Shown here in pieces: positions 42,651-51,337 of a DNA stretch of 64,000 nucleotides. A program made the position numbers and the translations under genes. The stretch lies in NCBI GenBank assembly GCA_017303835.1, contig JAFLBI010000001.1, positions 248,001 to 312,000 on the forward strand, written 5' to 3'. Source of the DNA: Chitinophagales bacterium (lineage in GTDB: Bacteria > Bacteroidota > Bacteroidia > Chitinophagales > Chitinophagaceae). The notes below the pieces were generated by a model that saw only the letters and a program-made list of their open reading frames with translations, did no database searches and was not told the origin of the DNA. Numbering within the stretch: position 1 is the first letter of the stretch; every line of letters begins with the position of its first letter.

Positions 42651-42687
42651 ATTGTTTTTTTTATCAAGTTATGTAATCTCTGCGAAA

Positions 42688-43815
42688 CTAGATCAGTGTG
42701 GTTAATAGCTGCACTGTTTGATCAATTTCTGCAGTGGTATTGTGCTTGCTGAATGAGAAGCGCACAGTCACCTGGTTGGGATTATTGTTGATAGCCCTGA
42801 TTACATGGCTACCGGCATCCGCACCACTGGTACAAGCACTGCCTCCAGAGGCGCAGATATGGTTGATGTCCAAATTGAAGAGCAACATCTCACTTTTCTC
42901 TGTCTTAGGGAAGCTAACACTCAACACGGTGTATAAACTGCGTCCTTCAGGATCGCCATTAAAGTTTACAGCCTTGATGTGTTTCTCCAACTCGCGCTTC
43001 ATATACAATTTCAACGATTGCATGTAAGCGCTGTCTTTATCATGATTCTCTGTAGCTAGTTCTAAAGCTTTTGCAAAACCAACGATGCCATACAGGTTTT
43101 CAGTGCCTGCACGCATGTTTCTTTCCTGTGAACCGCCATGTACAAAAGGTTTGATGCGCACATTCTCATTGATGTAGAGAAGGCCCACACCTTTAGGTCC
43201 GTGGAATTTATGTCCCGCACCTGTGATAAAGTGTACTGGTGTATTGCGTAAATCAAATGGAAAATGACCAACTGTTTGTACCGTATCGCTATGAAAAATG
43301 GCTTGGTGTTTTTTGCATAATTCACCAACTGCATGGATATCCAGCATATTGCCAATTTCATTATTGGCATGCATCAAAGTAACCAGACATTTTTCTTCAC
43401 TATTCGCTAATAATTGCGCTAGATCATCCATATCTACATGGCCATTGGGCAGAATCTTTACATAGCTTAATGCTGCTTCTCCGGTATGATACAAATGTTC
43501 TACCGTGTGCAGGGTTGCATGGTGTTCGATAGGAGAAGATATAATGTGTTTACAGCCCAAATCACGAACAGCAGCAGTGATAGCTGTATTGCTACTCTCA
43601 GTGCCACCACTGGTGAAAAAGATTTCAGCAGGGTGGGCGTTCAGGATTTTAGCCACGCTTTTACGTGCATTCTCGATCGCTAAACGACTCTCTCTACCAT
43701 AACTGTAGATAGAAGACGGGTTGCCAAAATGCGACGTTAGATAGGGCATCATGGCTTCCAGAACCAACGGGTCTAGGGGTGTGGTAGCAGCATTATCCAG
43801 ATAAATCCTGTTCAT
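42688..43815 (-). CDS. Cysteine desulfurase (NifS/IscS-like)
   Basis: A 375-residue PLP enzyme starting at ATG 43815 (MNRIYLDNAATTPLDP). Marks: FTSGGTESSNTAI, the PLP-binding ITGAGHKFHGPKGVG with Lys203, GTENLYGIVGFAKAL, and the catalytic loop CASGGSACTSG with Cys328. The latter is the long-loop group I (IscS/NifS) type, which mobilises sulfur for Fe-S clusters and tRNA thiolation. No iscU or iscA is adjacent, so it cannot be assigned more precisely. The upstream frame continues antisense to the neighbouring terminator and is not part of the gene. Confidence 0.92.
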   Translation of the reverse strand: MNRIYLDNAATTPLDPLVLEAMMPYLTSHFGNPSSIYSYGRESRLAIENARKSVAKILNAHPAEIFFTSGGTESSNTAITAAVRDLGCKHIISSPIEHHATLHTVEHLYHTGEAALSYVKILPNGHVDMDDLAQLLANSEEKCLVTLMHANNEIGNMLDIHAVGELCKKHQAIFHSDTVQTVGHFPFDLRNTPVHFITGAGHKFHGPKGVGLLYINENVRIKPFVHGGSQERNMRAGTENLYGIVGFAKALELATENHDKDSAYMQSLKLYMKRELEKHIKAVNFNGDPEGRSLYTVLSVSFPKTEKSEMLLFNLDINHICASGGSACTSGADAGSHVIRAINNNPNQVTVRFSFSKHNTTAEIDQTVQLLTTLI

Positions 43816-43842
43816 TCGTTTGGGCTTAGGAGGTGCAAATGT

Positions 43843-43865
43843 AAAAAATCCCGCCGAGGCGGGAT
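43843..43865 (-). terminator. Intrinsic terminator of the phosphoglucosamine mutase gene
   Basis: A 7-bp stem ATCCCGC/GCGGGAT (43848-43854 and 43859-43865) with a 4-base loop, preceded on the plus strand by six A residues (43843-43848). Read on the minus strand, the hairpin is followed by a T6 run, between the mutase and the cysteine desulfurase. Confidence 0.85.
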
Positions 43866-43885
43866 GATTAAGTATTGTGTAGGAT

Positions 43886-45268
43886 TTACATAGCTTCTCT
43901 GATGTCCTGCATAATCCGCTTGGCAATATTGTCTGCCGTTGTTTCGAAATTGCTTTCGGCATAAATGCGGATAATGGGTTCTGTATTGCTGGTGCGCAAG
44001 TGTACCCAGTCTGTTTCAAATTCGATTTTCAGTCCGTCTTCTGTATTGATCTCCTGTTTCTTGTACTTCTTTTTAATCTGCTCAAAGATCTGCTGTACAT
44101 CAATCTGCTTATCCAGCTCAATCTTATTCTTACTCATGAAATAATCCGGATAGCTGTTGCGGATCTGTTTGGCAGATTTGCCTTCCTTGGCCATGAAAGT
44201 GAGGAAGAGTGCAATGCCAATCAGTGCATCGCGACCATAATGTAAATCGGGTACAATAATACCGCCATTGCCTTCGCCACCGATTACGGCATTGACTGCT
44301 TTCATCTTTGTTACCACATTCACTTCACCAACAGCAGAAGGGTAGTATTGTCCGCCATGTTTCAACGTAACATCTTTCAAAGCACGGGTAGAAGACATAT
44401 TGCTGACGGTATTGCCTTTTCTTTCGCGCAGCACATAATCAGCCACAGCTACCAGTGTATATTCTTCGCCGAACAGGCTACCATCTTCGCATACAAAACA
44501 GAGACGATCAACATCGGGATCTACTGCAATACCCAAATGGGCTTTTTGTTTGTTCACCTCGTTGCAGAGCTCAGTAAGGTGTTGGGGTAATGGTTCGGGG
44601 TTGTGGGCGAATTTGCCATTCACTTCTCCATTCAATACCACCACATCTTTTACACCCAATGCTTTCAATAATGCGGGCACTGCAATAGCACCTGTACTAT
44701 TGATGGCATCCAGCACAATGCGGAATTTCTGCTTCTTGATAGCTGCAACATCTACCAGCGGATAGGCAAGGATTGCTTCAATGTGTTTATCTAATGCGTT
44801 TTCAACAACAGTATGCGTACCCAGTTTATCAACACTTGCAAAATTGAAATCTTCTTTTGCAGCAATTTCCAATAAAGCTGTGCCATCGGCACCGCTGATG
44901 AACTCGCCCTGCTCATTTAATAATTTCAGGGCATTCCATTCTTTGGGGTTATGGCTGGCAGTGAGGATAATACCACCGGCTGCTTTTTCAAATACCACGG
45001 CCATTTCAACCGTAGGAGTGGTGCTCAGGCCCAGATCCAATACATCAATACCCAAAGCATTTAGGGTACTGATCACAAGCCTTTGTACCAATTCTCCGCT
45101 GATACGGCCATCACGGCCTATTACTACTTTTTTATTATCGCCGGCACGGGATAAAAGCCAAGTGCCATATGCTGCAGTAAAACGAACTACGTCTAAAGGG
45201 CTCAATGTATCCCCGGGCTTACCGCCAATGGTGCCTCTGATACCTGAAATACTCTTAATCAATGCCAT
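43886..45268 (-). CDS. glmM: Phosphoglucosamine mutase family protein
   Basis: A 460-residue phosphohexomutase starting MALIKSISGIRGTIGG, the typical N terminus of GlmM-type enzymes, with GRDGRISGE, the phosphoserine loop TASHNPKEWNALKLL (Ser105), metal loop AVDPDVDRLCF, sugar loop GGEGNGGII and phosphate loop RTSNTEPIIRIYAES. It interconverts glucosamine-6-phosphate and glucosamine-1-phosphate for peptidoglycan and LPS precursors. GGEGNGG differs from the GGEQSGH of canonical GlmM, so activity on other hexosamines or mannose is possible. A terminator follows at 43843-43865. Confidence 0.85.
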   Translation of the reverse strand: MALIKSISGIRGTIGGKPGDTLSPLDVVRFTAAYGTWLLSRAGDNKKVVIGRDGRISGELVQRLVISTLNALGIDVLDLGLSTTPTVEMAVVFEKAAGGIILTASHNPKEWNALKLLNEQGEFISGADGTALLEIAAKEDFNFASVDKLGTHTVVENALDKHIEAILAYPLVDVAAIKKQKFRIVLDAINSTGAIAVPALLKALGVKDVVVLNGEVNGKFAHNPEPLPQHLTELCNEVNKQKAHLGIAVDPDVDRLCFVCEDGSLFGEEYTLVAVADYVLRERKGNTVSNMSSTRALKDVTLKHGGQYYPSAVGEVNVVTKMKAVNAVIGGEGNGGIIVPDLHYGRDALIGIALFLTFMAKEGKSAKQIRNSYPDYFMSKNKIELDKQIDVQQIFEQIKKKYKKQEINTEDGLKIEFETDWVHLRTSNTEPIIRIYAESNFETTADNIAKRIMQDIREAM

Positions 45269-45334
45269 GATTCACAATTTTGCTTCGGGGGGTAGGGCTG
45301 CAAACTTAGTTGAAAAACTATTTCTTGCACCTGT

Positions 45335-45342
45335 TATTTTTG
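45335..45342 (+). promoter_or_regulatory. Candidate -7 element of the methyltransferase gene
   Basis: TATTTTTG matches TAnnTTTG exactly, and TTG at 45310-45312 lies 22 bases upstream. The ATG at 45358 is 15 bases downstream, implying a very short 5' leader. Confidence 0.45.
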
Positions 45343-45357
45343 CGCCAATTTAGCAGC

Positions 45358-46101
45358 ATGCAACAGCAGTCGTGGTATAGAGATTGGTTTAATTCGCCGT
45401 ATTATCATATGCTTTACCAGCATAGGGATGACCGGGAAGCTTTTGCCTTTATCAATACCCTGATTGGCTATCTGCAACCACCGCAGGGTGCTATTATGCT
45501 CGACATAGCCTGTGGCAAAGGAAGGCATAGCAAGGCACTGGCGGAAATGGGTTTTGATGTAACCGGTATCGATTTATCACATGCATCTATTGAAGAAGCA
45601 AAACAGGACGAATCAGACAGGTTGCATTTCTATCAGCATGATATGCGCAGAACATTTCGGGTGCACTATTATGATTATGGGTTTAATTTCTTTACCAGTT
45701 TTGGTTATTTCAATACCCGCAGAGAGCATGATAATGCCATTCGCACCATGGCGCAAAGCCTGAAACGCACCGGAACATTAGTTATTGATTATCTGAATGT
45801 CCACTACGTGGAAGCCGGACTGGAAAAAGCAGCTATTCACACAGTGGATGATGTGCAGTTTCAGATTACACGCTGGCATGATGAAGCGCATTTTTTCAAA
45901 CAGATTCAGGTACTGGATGCCGGTGCGCATTCGCCAAGGCATCTGTATACAGAGCGTGTGGCCAAATTCACTTTAGGTGATTTTACAGAAATGCTGGCGT
46001 ATCAGGGCTTACAGATACAAGAGGTATTTGGTGATTACCATTTGGGCCAATATGATATACATCACTCCCCAAGGATGATTCTGCTGGCGAAATATCGTTA
46101 A
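45358..46101 (+). CDS. Class I SAM-dependent methyltransferase
   Basis: A 247-residue Rossmann methyltransferase. ATG 45358 (MQQQSWYRDWFNSPYYHMLYQHRD) gives the N terminus characteristic of this Bacteroidota family. SAM motif I is LDIACGKGRHSKALAEMGFDVTGIDLS (residues 48-74, acidic Asp at the end of strand 2), then HDMRRTF and NFFTSFGYF (motif IV area). The substrate is unknown. The stop shares TTAA (46098-46101) with the stop of the convergent gene. Confidence 0.85.
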   Translation: MQQQSWYRDWFNSPYYHMLYQHRDDREAFAFINTLIGYLQPPQGAIMLDIACGKGRHSKALAEMGFDVTGIDLSHASIEEAKQDESDRLHFYQHDMRRTFRVHYYDYGFNFFTSFGYFNTRREHDNAIRTMAQSLKRTGTLVIDYLNVHYVEAGLEKAAIHTVDDVQFQITRWHDEAHFFKQIQVLDAGAHSPRHLYTERVAKFTLGDFTEMLAYQGLQIQEVFGDYHLGQYDIHHSPRMILLAKYR

Positions 46102-46508
46102 GGCTTTTTAATTTTTGATAGACTATCTGTCAATGATTGCTGGGGCATAGAAAGTATAATTCTTGGATTGTTTGAATAGCCAATGGTTGGGATGGTGCTC
46201 TTATAGTGTTTATCCGGTCGTATCACTGCCATTCGATCCAAATTAGATTCGTATATATCAAAACCGCCACCATTATTGCCTTTGAAAACAAAAGAGGGTT
46301 TTTGTTGATTGCTGATCGCATTCGGCATTTGATTTTCGGGTGCTTGTTGATGAGCTTTTAATCTATGCTTGTTGAATTCGGGCAGGGATGTATCCCCTTT
46401 CTGCTTTTTGGGTTGCGCAGTAAATACTTTTATTGAAGGCGGATAACTCATTTGCGCACTTGCAAATGAGCCAATCAGGCTGAATAAGCAAATAAAACTT
46501 ACACGCAT
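46098..46508 (-). CDS. Hypothetical exported protein
   Basis: A 136-residue protein with a clear signal peptide (MRVSFICLFSLIGSFASAQ). The mature part is polar, rich in Lys, Gln and Pro, with little secondary-structure signal (PKKQKGDTSLPEFNKHRLKAHQQAPENQMP), followed by KPSFVFKGNNGGGFDIYESNLDRMAVIRPD. No known domain was recognised. The signal peptide and low-complexity body support a real secreted product, but its function is open. Confidence 0.6.
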   Translation of the reverse strand: MRVSFICLFSLIGSFASAQMSYPPSIKVFTAQPKKQKGDTSLPEFNKHRLKAHQQAPENQMPNAISNQQKPSFVFKGNNGGGFDIYESNLDRMAVIRPDKHYKSTIPTIGYSNNPRIILSMPQQSLTDSLSKIKKP

Positions 46509-46587
46509 ACAACAGATTTCGCTACTAATTTATCCTTTTTGCCGAATGTGTTTCCTGTTTGTGCGGTGCCTTCTTTAATTTTAACAA

Positions 46588-47202
46588 ATGCAGACCCTGT
46601 TAAGTGCCTTCAATTTTTGGGATAGAATCTGGTTTACACTCAATGAGTGGGATACCTGGCTTTTTCTGCAGATCAATAATCATTGGACCAATACCCTTTT
46701 CGACAGTGTTTTTCCTTGGTGGAGAGAATCTGTTGCTTGGGCGCCATTATATGTCTTTTTAATTGCACTGGTATTTGTCAATTTTCGCAAACAGGCTTGG
46801 TATATCATCTTGTTTGTACTTATTACCGTTACCTTGAGTGATCAGATCAGTAGTAACCTGCTGAAAAAATGGATTGAGCGTCCAAGGCCTTGTAATGATG
46901 CAGCTTTATTGTCTGATGTGCGTTTGTTATTGAATCACTGTTCGGGAGGATTCAGTTTTACCTCATCTCATGCTACCAATCATTTCGCCATCAGTATGTT
47001 CTTGTTCATGACCATGCGTCAATTCTTTGGTAGATGGATATGGGCTTTTTTCCTTTGGTCGGCCAGCATTTGCTATGGTCAAATCTATGTTGGTGTACAC
47101 TATCCGCTGGACGTTTTTTGCGGCGCATTACTGGGTTTGAGCATTGGTTGGTTTACCGGGACAGCGTTTTTGAAACAACAAGCATCTCTTGAACTGACCT
47201 AA
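46588..47202 (+). CDS. PAP2 family phosphatase, membrane
   Basis: A 204-residue integral membrane phosphatase with five to six helices. The three PAP2 motifs are present: KKWIERPRP (93-101), FTSSHAT (SSH 126-128) and the GVHYPLDVF His171 region. Relatives dephosphorylate undecaprenyl pyrophosphate, phosphatidate or lipid A. Twelve bases separate it from a GT-C glycosyltransferase gene, a pairing seen in lipid A remodelling (LpxE/F with ArnT), which is suggestive but not proof of that role. Confidence 0.88.
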   Translation: MQTLLSAFNFWDRIWFTLNEWDTWLFLQINNHWTNTLFDSVFPWWRESVAWAPLYVFLIALVFVNFRKQAWYIILFVLITVTLSDQISSNLLKKWIERPRPCNDAALLSDVRLLLNHCSGGFSFTSSHATNHFAISMFLFMTMRQFFGRWIWAFFLWSASICYGQIYVGVHYPLDVFCGALLGLSIGWFTGTAFLKQQASLELT

Positions 47203-47214
47203 ATCCAATAGCAC

Positions 47215-48879
47215 ATGATCCCCCAAAGAGTCTTTTGGTTCATCATTTTTTTATGTATTGGCACCTACCTGCTTGGTGCTTTCTGTATACCCCTAATGGA
47301 TATTGATGCAGCACAGTATGCATCCATCAGCCGTGAAATGTTGGAAAAGCAAAGTTTCTTACAGGTATATGATCTAGACCATGATTACCTGGATAAGCCG
47401 CCCATGATATTCTGGCTATCGGCCTTGAGTATGTCTGTATTTGGTATACACGACTGGGCTTACAGGTTACCTTCCATTCTTTTCGCATTGCTGGCTATTC
47501 TGAGTACCTATCGCTTTGCAAGAATCTATTATCAAAAAGAGATTGCACAATTGTCTGCCATGATTTTGGCTGCATCTCAGGCGATGTTTCTAATTACCCA
47601 TGATGTGCGCACAGACACCATGCTCATGGGTTGGGTGATGTTGAGTGTATGGCAATTGGCTGCATGGTACCAGACCAACCGGTGGATTCATTTTATTATT
47701 GCTTTTACTTGTGTGGCTGGAGGAATGATGACGAAAGGTCCGATTGCATTGGTGGTGCCTGGTGTTGCATTTGCTATTCACTTTTTATTACGCCGTTCGT
47801 GGAAACAGTTTTTCAGATGGGAGTACATCGCTGCAGTGTTGTGGATTGCCTTGCTTTTATTGCCGATGAGTATCGGATTGTATCAGCAATACGATTTGCA
47901 TCCCGGCAAGATGATCAATGGTGTACCCATTCAATCGGGATTGCGCTTTTATTATTGGACACAAAGCTTTGGTAGATATACAGGCGAGAACGTATTCAAT
48001 GAAATGAATCACTTCACCTTCCTGTTGGAAAACATGTTCTGGAGTTTTCTGCCCTGGGTATTTCTTTTCTTGATTGGTTTATTGAATCAGGTGATTGCAT
48101 TGATCAGAAGTCGGTTTCATTTAACAGATAAAGAAGAGTGGGTAAGTGTTGGTGGATTCCTGCTTACCTATGTGATGTTAGCTCGCAGCCAGGCACAATT
48201 GCCGCATTATATTTTTGTCGTCTTCCCATTTGCGGCAATCATCACTGCAAGGTTTGTATATCAATTATTTCATACGGCAGATTTTACAAAATGGAGGAAA
48301 CCTTTATTGATTTTTCATGGTTTCATCTTTGCCATCATTTGGTTGGCTACCATTGCGCTGATGTACTGGCCTTTCCGAGCAACAGTACCCATCTATGTAC
48401 CCATACTCGCAGCATGTTGTTTGCTAGGTTATTTTACCATCCTCTCTGCTAAAAAACTATCACTGCCGCACTTGCTTGAGATTAGCTTCTTTACCATCAT
48501 CGGTGTGAATATATTCTTGTCGACAGCATTTTATCCCAACGTGCTTCAATACCAAATGGGTAATACTGCTGCCGAAAAATTGGCTGCAAAGAAGATTGAT
48601 CCGGACAAAGTATATCTCTATCACATCTACCCTGGTCATTCCATGCATTTTTATGCAAAGCATGTATTTCATCCGCAACATCAGCCTGATTCACTAGCGC
48701 AAGGCAATTATTTACTAGCACCTAAAGACAGTACTGCTGTGCTAACAAGCAAACATCCATTTTTACAAGTGATAGATGAGGGCCCGCACTTTGGCGTAAC
48801 CAAGCTTTCATTGCCTTTTTTGAATCCTGCTTTACGCAATCAGGAAGTGCCGGATTATGTCTTGCTACAGCGCAAATAA
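47215..48879 (+). CDS. GT-C family glycosyltransferase (ArnT/PMT-like, GT39/GT83)
   Basis: A 554-residue membrane glycosyltransferase. After the first helix, MDIDAAQYASISREML supplies the acidic first-loop residues; LDKPPMIFWLSALSMSVFG is the ArnT/PMT_2 second-loop signature. About 11 further hydrophobic helices and a short C-terminal periplasmic domain follow. ArnT transfers aminoarabinose from a polyprenyl phosphate to lipid A; other family members glycosylate proteins or polymers. Donor and acceptor are unknown. It is second in an operon with the PAP2 phosphatase and is followed after 32 bases by the CNNM gene. Confidence 0.88.
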   Translation: MIPQRVFWFIIFLCIGTYLLGAFCIPLMDIDAAQYASISREMLEKQSFLQVYDLDHDYLDKPPMIFWLSALSMSVFGIHDWAYRLPSILFALLAILSTYRFARIYYQKEIAQLSAMILAASQAMFLITHDVRTDTMLMGWVMLSVWQLAAWYQTNRWIHFIIAFTCVAGGMMTKGPIALVVPGVAFAIHFLLRRSWKQFFRWEYIAAVLWIALLLLPMSIGLYQQYDLHPGKMINGVPIQSGLRFYYWTQSFGRYTGENVFNEMNHFTFLLENMFWSFLPWVFLFLIGLLNQVIALIRSRFHLTDKEEWVSVGGFLLTYVMLARSQAQLPHYIFVVFPFAAIITARFVYQLFHTADFTKWRKPLLIFHGFIFAIIWLATIALMYWPFRATVPIYVPILAACCLLGYFTILSAKKLSLPHLLEISFFTIIGVNIFLSTAFYPNVLQYQMGNTAAEKLAAKKIDPDKVYLYHIYPGHSMHFYAKHVFHPQHQPDSLAQGNYLLAPKDSTAVLTSKHPFLQVIDEGPHFGVTKLSLPFLNPALRNQEVPDYVLLQRK

Positions 48880-48911
48880 AGCACTTGTAGAAGTTTGATT
48901 AGTTTCGCAGC

Positions 48912-50192
48912 ATGACTGAAGTCTTAATCATATTTGGTTTGATTGTGGTGAACGGTCTTTTCTCCATGGCTGAGATTGCCTTGGTATCTGCGAGAAAAGC
49001 CAGATTGGAAGGGCAGGCTGCTAAGGGCGATATGGCTGCAAAAAAAGCACTGGAGCTGGCGAACCATCCAGATACTTTTTTGTCCAGCGTGCAAATTGGT
49101 ATCACACTCGTTGGTATTTTGACAGGTATTTTTTCTGGCGAAAAATTTACCGGCGATCTGGAAAACTGGTTACAAACCATTCCTTCGCTTGCGCCCTATA
49201 AAGGCATTATTGCAACATCAATAGTGGTAGTGGCCATTACTTATTTCTCCTTGGTGCTTGGTGAGTTATTGCCCAAGCGTATCGGTTTGAGTAACCCGGA
49301 AACAATTGCCAAAAGAGTTGCGGGCCCAATGCGCATCATCAGCCTGATCACTTTCCCTTTTATCTGGTTATTGAGTAAATCTACTTGGGTATTGGTGAAA
49401 CTGCTTGGTATCAAAAGCAACGAGAATCAGGTTACGGAAGAAGAAATCAAAGCCATTATCAGCGAGGGTACCGAGCAGGGAACTATTGAAGAGGCGGAGC
49501 AGGAAATTATTGAGCGTGTTTTCCATCTGGGTGATAGAACTATTACATCCTTAATGACCCATCGCAGCGATATTGAATGGGTGAGTCTTCAGCAGACTGT
49601 TGGAGAAATGAAAGCTGCTATGAGCGAAATGGTTCACACTGTATATCCTGTTTGTGATGGCTCGATTGACAATATCAAAGGCGTTATCTCTGTTAAAGAT
49701 ATTCTCAAAGCTGATGAGCAATTGTTGGTGAAAAACCTCATGAAGCCGGCAATGTATGTGCCGGAGAATAACTCTGCTTATGTGGTGTTGGAACGTTTCA
49801 AGCAAACCAAGATTCACCATTGTTTTATTGTGAATGAATATGGCAGTATTGAAGGGATGATTACCCTAAATGATATCCTGGAAGCCATTGTGGGCGATAT
49901 TCCGCAGCCTGATGAAGAGAATTATGAAATTGTACAGCGTGCAGATGGTAGTTATCTGGTAGATGCACAAATCAGTTTCTTTGACTTTCTGGCTTATTTT
50001 GATCACGAAGATTGGATGCCAGAAGGGGAACAGGAGTTTGATACGCTGGCCGGCTTTGTGTTACATAAGCTCGAGAAAATTCCAGCAACGGGCGATGTCT
50101 TCAGCTGGAGAGGTTTTCAGTTTGAGATCATCGATATGGATAACCATCGTATCGATAAGATTTTGGTAACTACTGCAAAAACAGCAGACTAA
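48912..50192 (+). CDS. HlyC/CorC (CNNM) family membrane transporter
   Basis: A 426-residue protein with the DUF21/CNNM transmembrane domain (residues 1-190; MAEIALVSARKARLEGQAAKG, VQIGITLVGILTGIFSGE and VVVAITYFSLVLGELLPKRIGLSNPE), two CBS domains (about 205-335, RTITSLMTHRSDIEWV and LMKPAMYVPENNSAY), and a C-terminal CorC_HlyC domain (DGSYLVDAQISFFDF). These proteins are implicated in magnesium efflux; the name hemolysin is historical. A TAGTTTCG element lies just upstream (48900-48907). The stop overlaps that of the convergent gene (CTAA). Confidence 0.9.
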   Translation: MTEVLIIFGLIVVNGLFSMAEIALVSARKARLEGQAAKGDMAAKKALELANHPDTFLSSVQIGITLVGILTGIFSGEKFTGDLENWLQTIPSLAPYKGIIATSIVVVAITYFSLVLGELLPKRIGLSNPETIAKRVAGPMRIISLITFPFIWLLSKSTWVLVKLLGIKSNENQVTEEEIKAIISEGTEQGTIEEAEQEIIERVFHLGDRTITSLMTHRSDIEWVSLQQTVGEMKAAMSEMVHTVYPVCDGSIDNIKGVISVKDILKADEQLLVKNLMKPAMYVPENNSAYVVLERFKQTKIHHCFIVNEYGSIEGMITLNDILEAIVGDIPQPDEENYEIVQRADGSYLVDAQISFFDFLAYFDHEDWMPEGEQEFDTLAGFVLHKLEKIPATGDVFSWRGFQFEIIDMDNHRIDKILVTTAKTAD

Positions 50193-50677
50193 AACTCGAA
50201 CCTTACAGTATTCTTGGGGTATTCCAGTTTGTAGCTTTTTTCTGTGCCTTTATTTTTCACATGGAAAATATTGATCTGATTTTTTTCAAAATCATACAAT
50301 AGCTCACAGTGGATGTCCATTGACTTGAAGCCTGTAAAATTTTCTACCTCAAGATAACACCAAGTACTTTCTTTGATTTGTTCAAAGCCTAATAATTGCC
50401 ATTTAACAGCCTTGCCATCAGTGCTGATATGTAGTTGCTTATTCAGATAAGCAGCAAGCAAAGCTTCTGTAGCTTTTTTGTCTGCAGGATTTAATAAATC
50501 CACTTTGGTTTTGCCAAACTGTTGCAAGGTTTTCTCGAGGTCATCCGTAAAAATGCGCACACTAATTTCAAGGGATCTGTCCTGCTGATTATGGTTGATA
50601 TCGATTACGCTCACGAAAAATGGGTGAAGCAGGCCCAGCAGGGCAGTGAACAGCCATTGGTGTACTATATTTACCAT
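50189..50677 (-). CDS. DUF6702 family protein, exported
   Basis: A 162-residue protein with an N-terminal hydrophobic segment (WLFTALLGLLHPFFVSVIDI) and a beta-rich body (RSLEISVRIFTDDLEKTLQQFG, LNKQLHISTDGKAVKWQLLGFE, STWCYLEVENFTG). The pattern HPFFVSVIDINHN followed by LEISVRIFTDDLE is the DUF6702 signature found beside HupE/UreJ and M1 peptidase genes in Bacteroidota, as here. Function unknown. It is divergent from hupE, with 56 bases between the starts, and its stop TAG overlaps the CNNM stop. Confidence 0.72.
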   Translation of the reverse strand: MVNIVHQWLFTALLGLLHPFFVSVIDINHNQQDRSLEISVRIFTDDLEKTLQQFGKTKVDLLNPADKKATEALLAAYLNKQLHISTDGKAVKWQLLGFEQIKESTWCYLEVENFTGFKSMDIHCELLYDFEKNQINIFHVKNKGTEKSYKLEYPKNTVRFEF

Positions 50678-50689
50678 TCAACCGGTTTT

Positions 50690-50720
50690 TTTGGACACGA
50701 CAAATGTCCTGATTAATTTG
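50690..50720 (+). promoter_or_regulatory. Candidate promoter of the hupE/M1 peptidase operon
   Basis: TTTG at 50690-50693 and TTAATTTG at 50713-50720 (seven of eight to TAnnTTTG) are separated by 19 bases. The ATG at 50734 follows 13 bases after the -7 element. Confidence 0.5.
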
Positions 50721-50733
50721 ACACCGACTGCAT

Positions 50734-51333
50734 ATGAGTGACTTCAGCATATATTTCGGTATCGGCTACGAACATATCGCCGATTTTAAAGAGTTCAAAG
50801 GCCTGGATCATATTTTATTTATCCTGGCACTTACCCTTCGTTATCAATGGAGTGATTGGAAAAAACTGTTGATTCTTGTAACAGCTTTTACAATAGGCCA
50901 TTCCGTTTCGCTGGCATTAACAGCTCTTGATATTATTGATCCGCCAATGGATTGGGTAGAGTTCCTGATTCCCTTATCTATCGTCATTACAGCTGCCACC
51001 AATGTTGGGGTAAAGAAATTCAATTTTAAATCAAAGTTTCCTTTAATATATTTCCTAGCCCTTTTCTTTGGTTTGGTACATGGTATGGGTTTTGGTTACG
51101 GCCTCAAAAGCCTTTTGGGTAAGGGTACAGAATTGCTGATGCCATTACTGGCTTTCAATGTCGGGCTGGAAATTGGGCAATTGGTAGTTGTTGTCGCAAT
51201 ACTATTGCTAACCTTTATATTTACAGGCCTTTTGAAAGTGAACAGAAGAGAATACCTGCTTTTTGCGTCTGCTATGGTATTCGCACTGGCACTGCAAATG
51301 AGCATTGAAAGAGCACCTTTTTTAAACCACTGA
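50734..51333 (+). CDS. HupE/UreJ family membrane protein
   Basis: A 199-residue membrane protein with about six helices. Motifs GYEHIADFKEFKGLDHILFILALTL and TAFTIGHSVSLALTAL, then FGLVHGMGFGYGL, contain the His/Asp residues typical of the HupE/UreJ family (GLDH, GHS, HGMGF), proposed metal permeases for nickel or cobalt. In Bacteroidota this family pairs with an M1 metallopeptidase, as here (next gene 4 bases downstream), so a link to zinc or metal loading is conceivable but unproven. Confidence 0.85.
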   Translation: MSDFSIYFGIGYEHIADFKEFKGLDHILFILALTLRYQWSDWKKLLILVTAFTIGHSVSLALTALDIIDPPMDWVEFLIPLSIVITAATNVGVKKFNFKSKFPLIYFLALFFGLVHGMGFGYGLKSLLGKGTELLMPLLAFNVGLEIGQLVVVVAILLLTFIFTGLLKVNRREYLLFASAMVFALALQMSIERAPFLNH

Positions 51334-51337
51334 TACA

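Noticed and set aside
43816-44019. Upstream extension of the cysteine desulfurase frame
   Set aside because: It crosses the glmM terminator and overlaps the 3' end of glmM; the conserved start is MNRIYLDNAATTP at 43815.
44781-45353. 190-codon ORF on the plus strand
   Set aside because: It is antisense to glmM, whose motifs are all intact; the translation has the Ser/Pro-rich look of a shadow frame.
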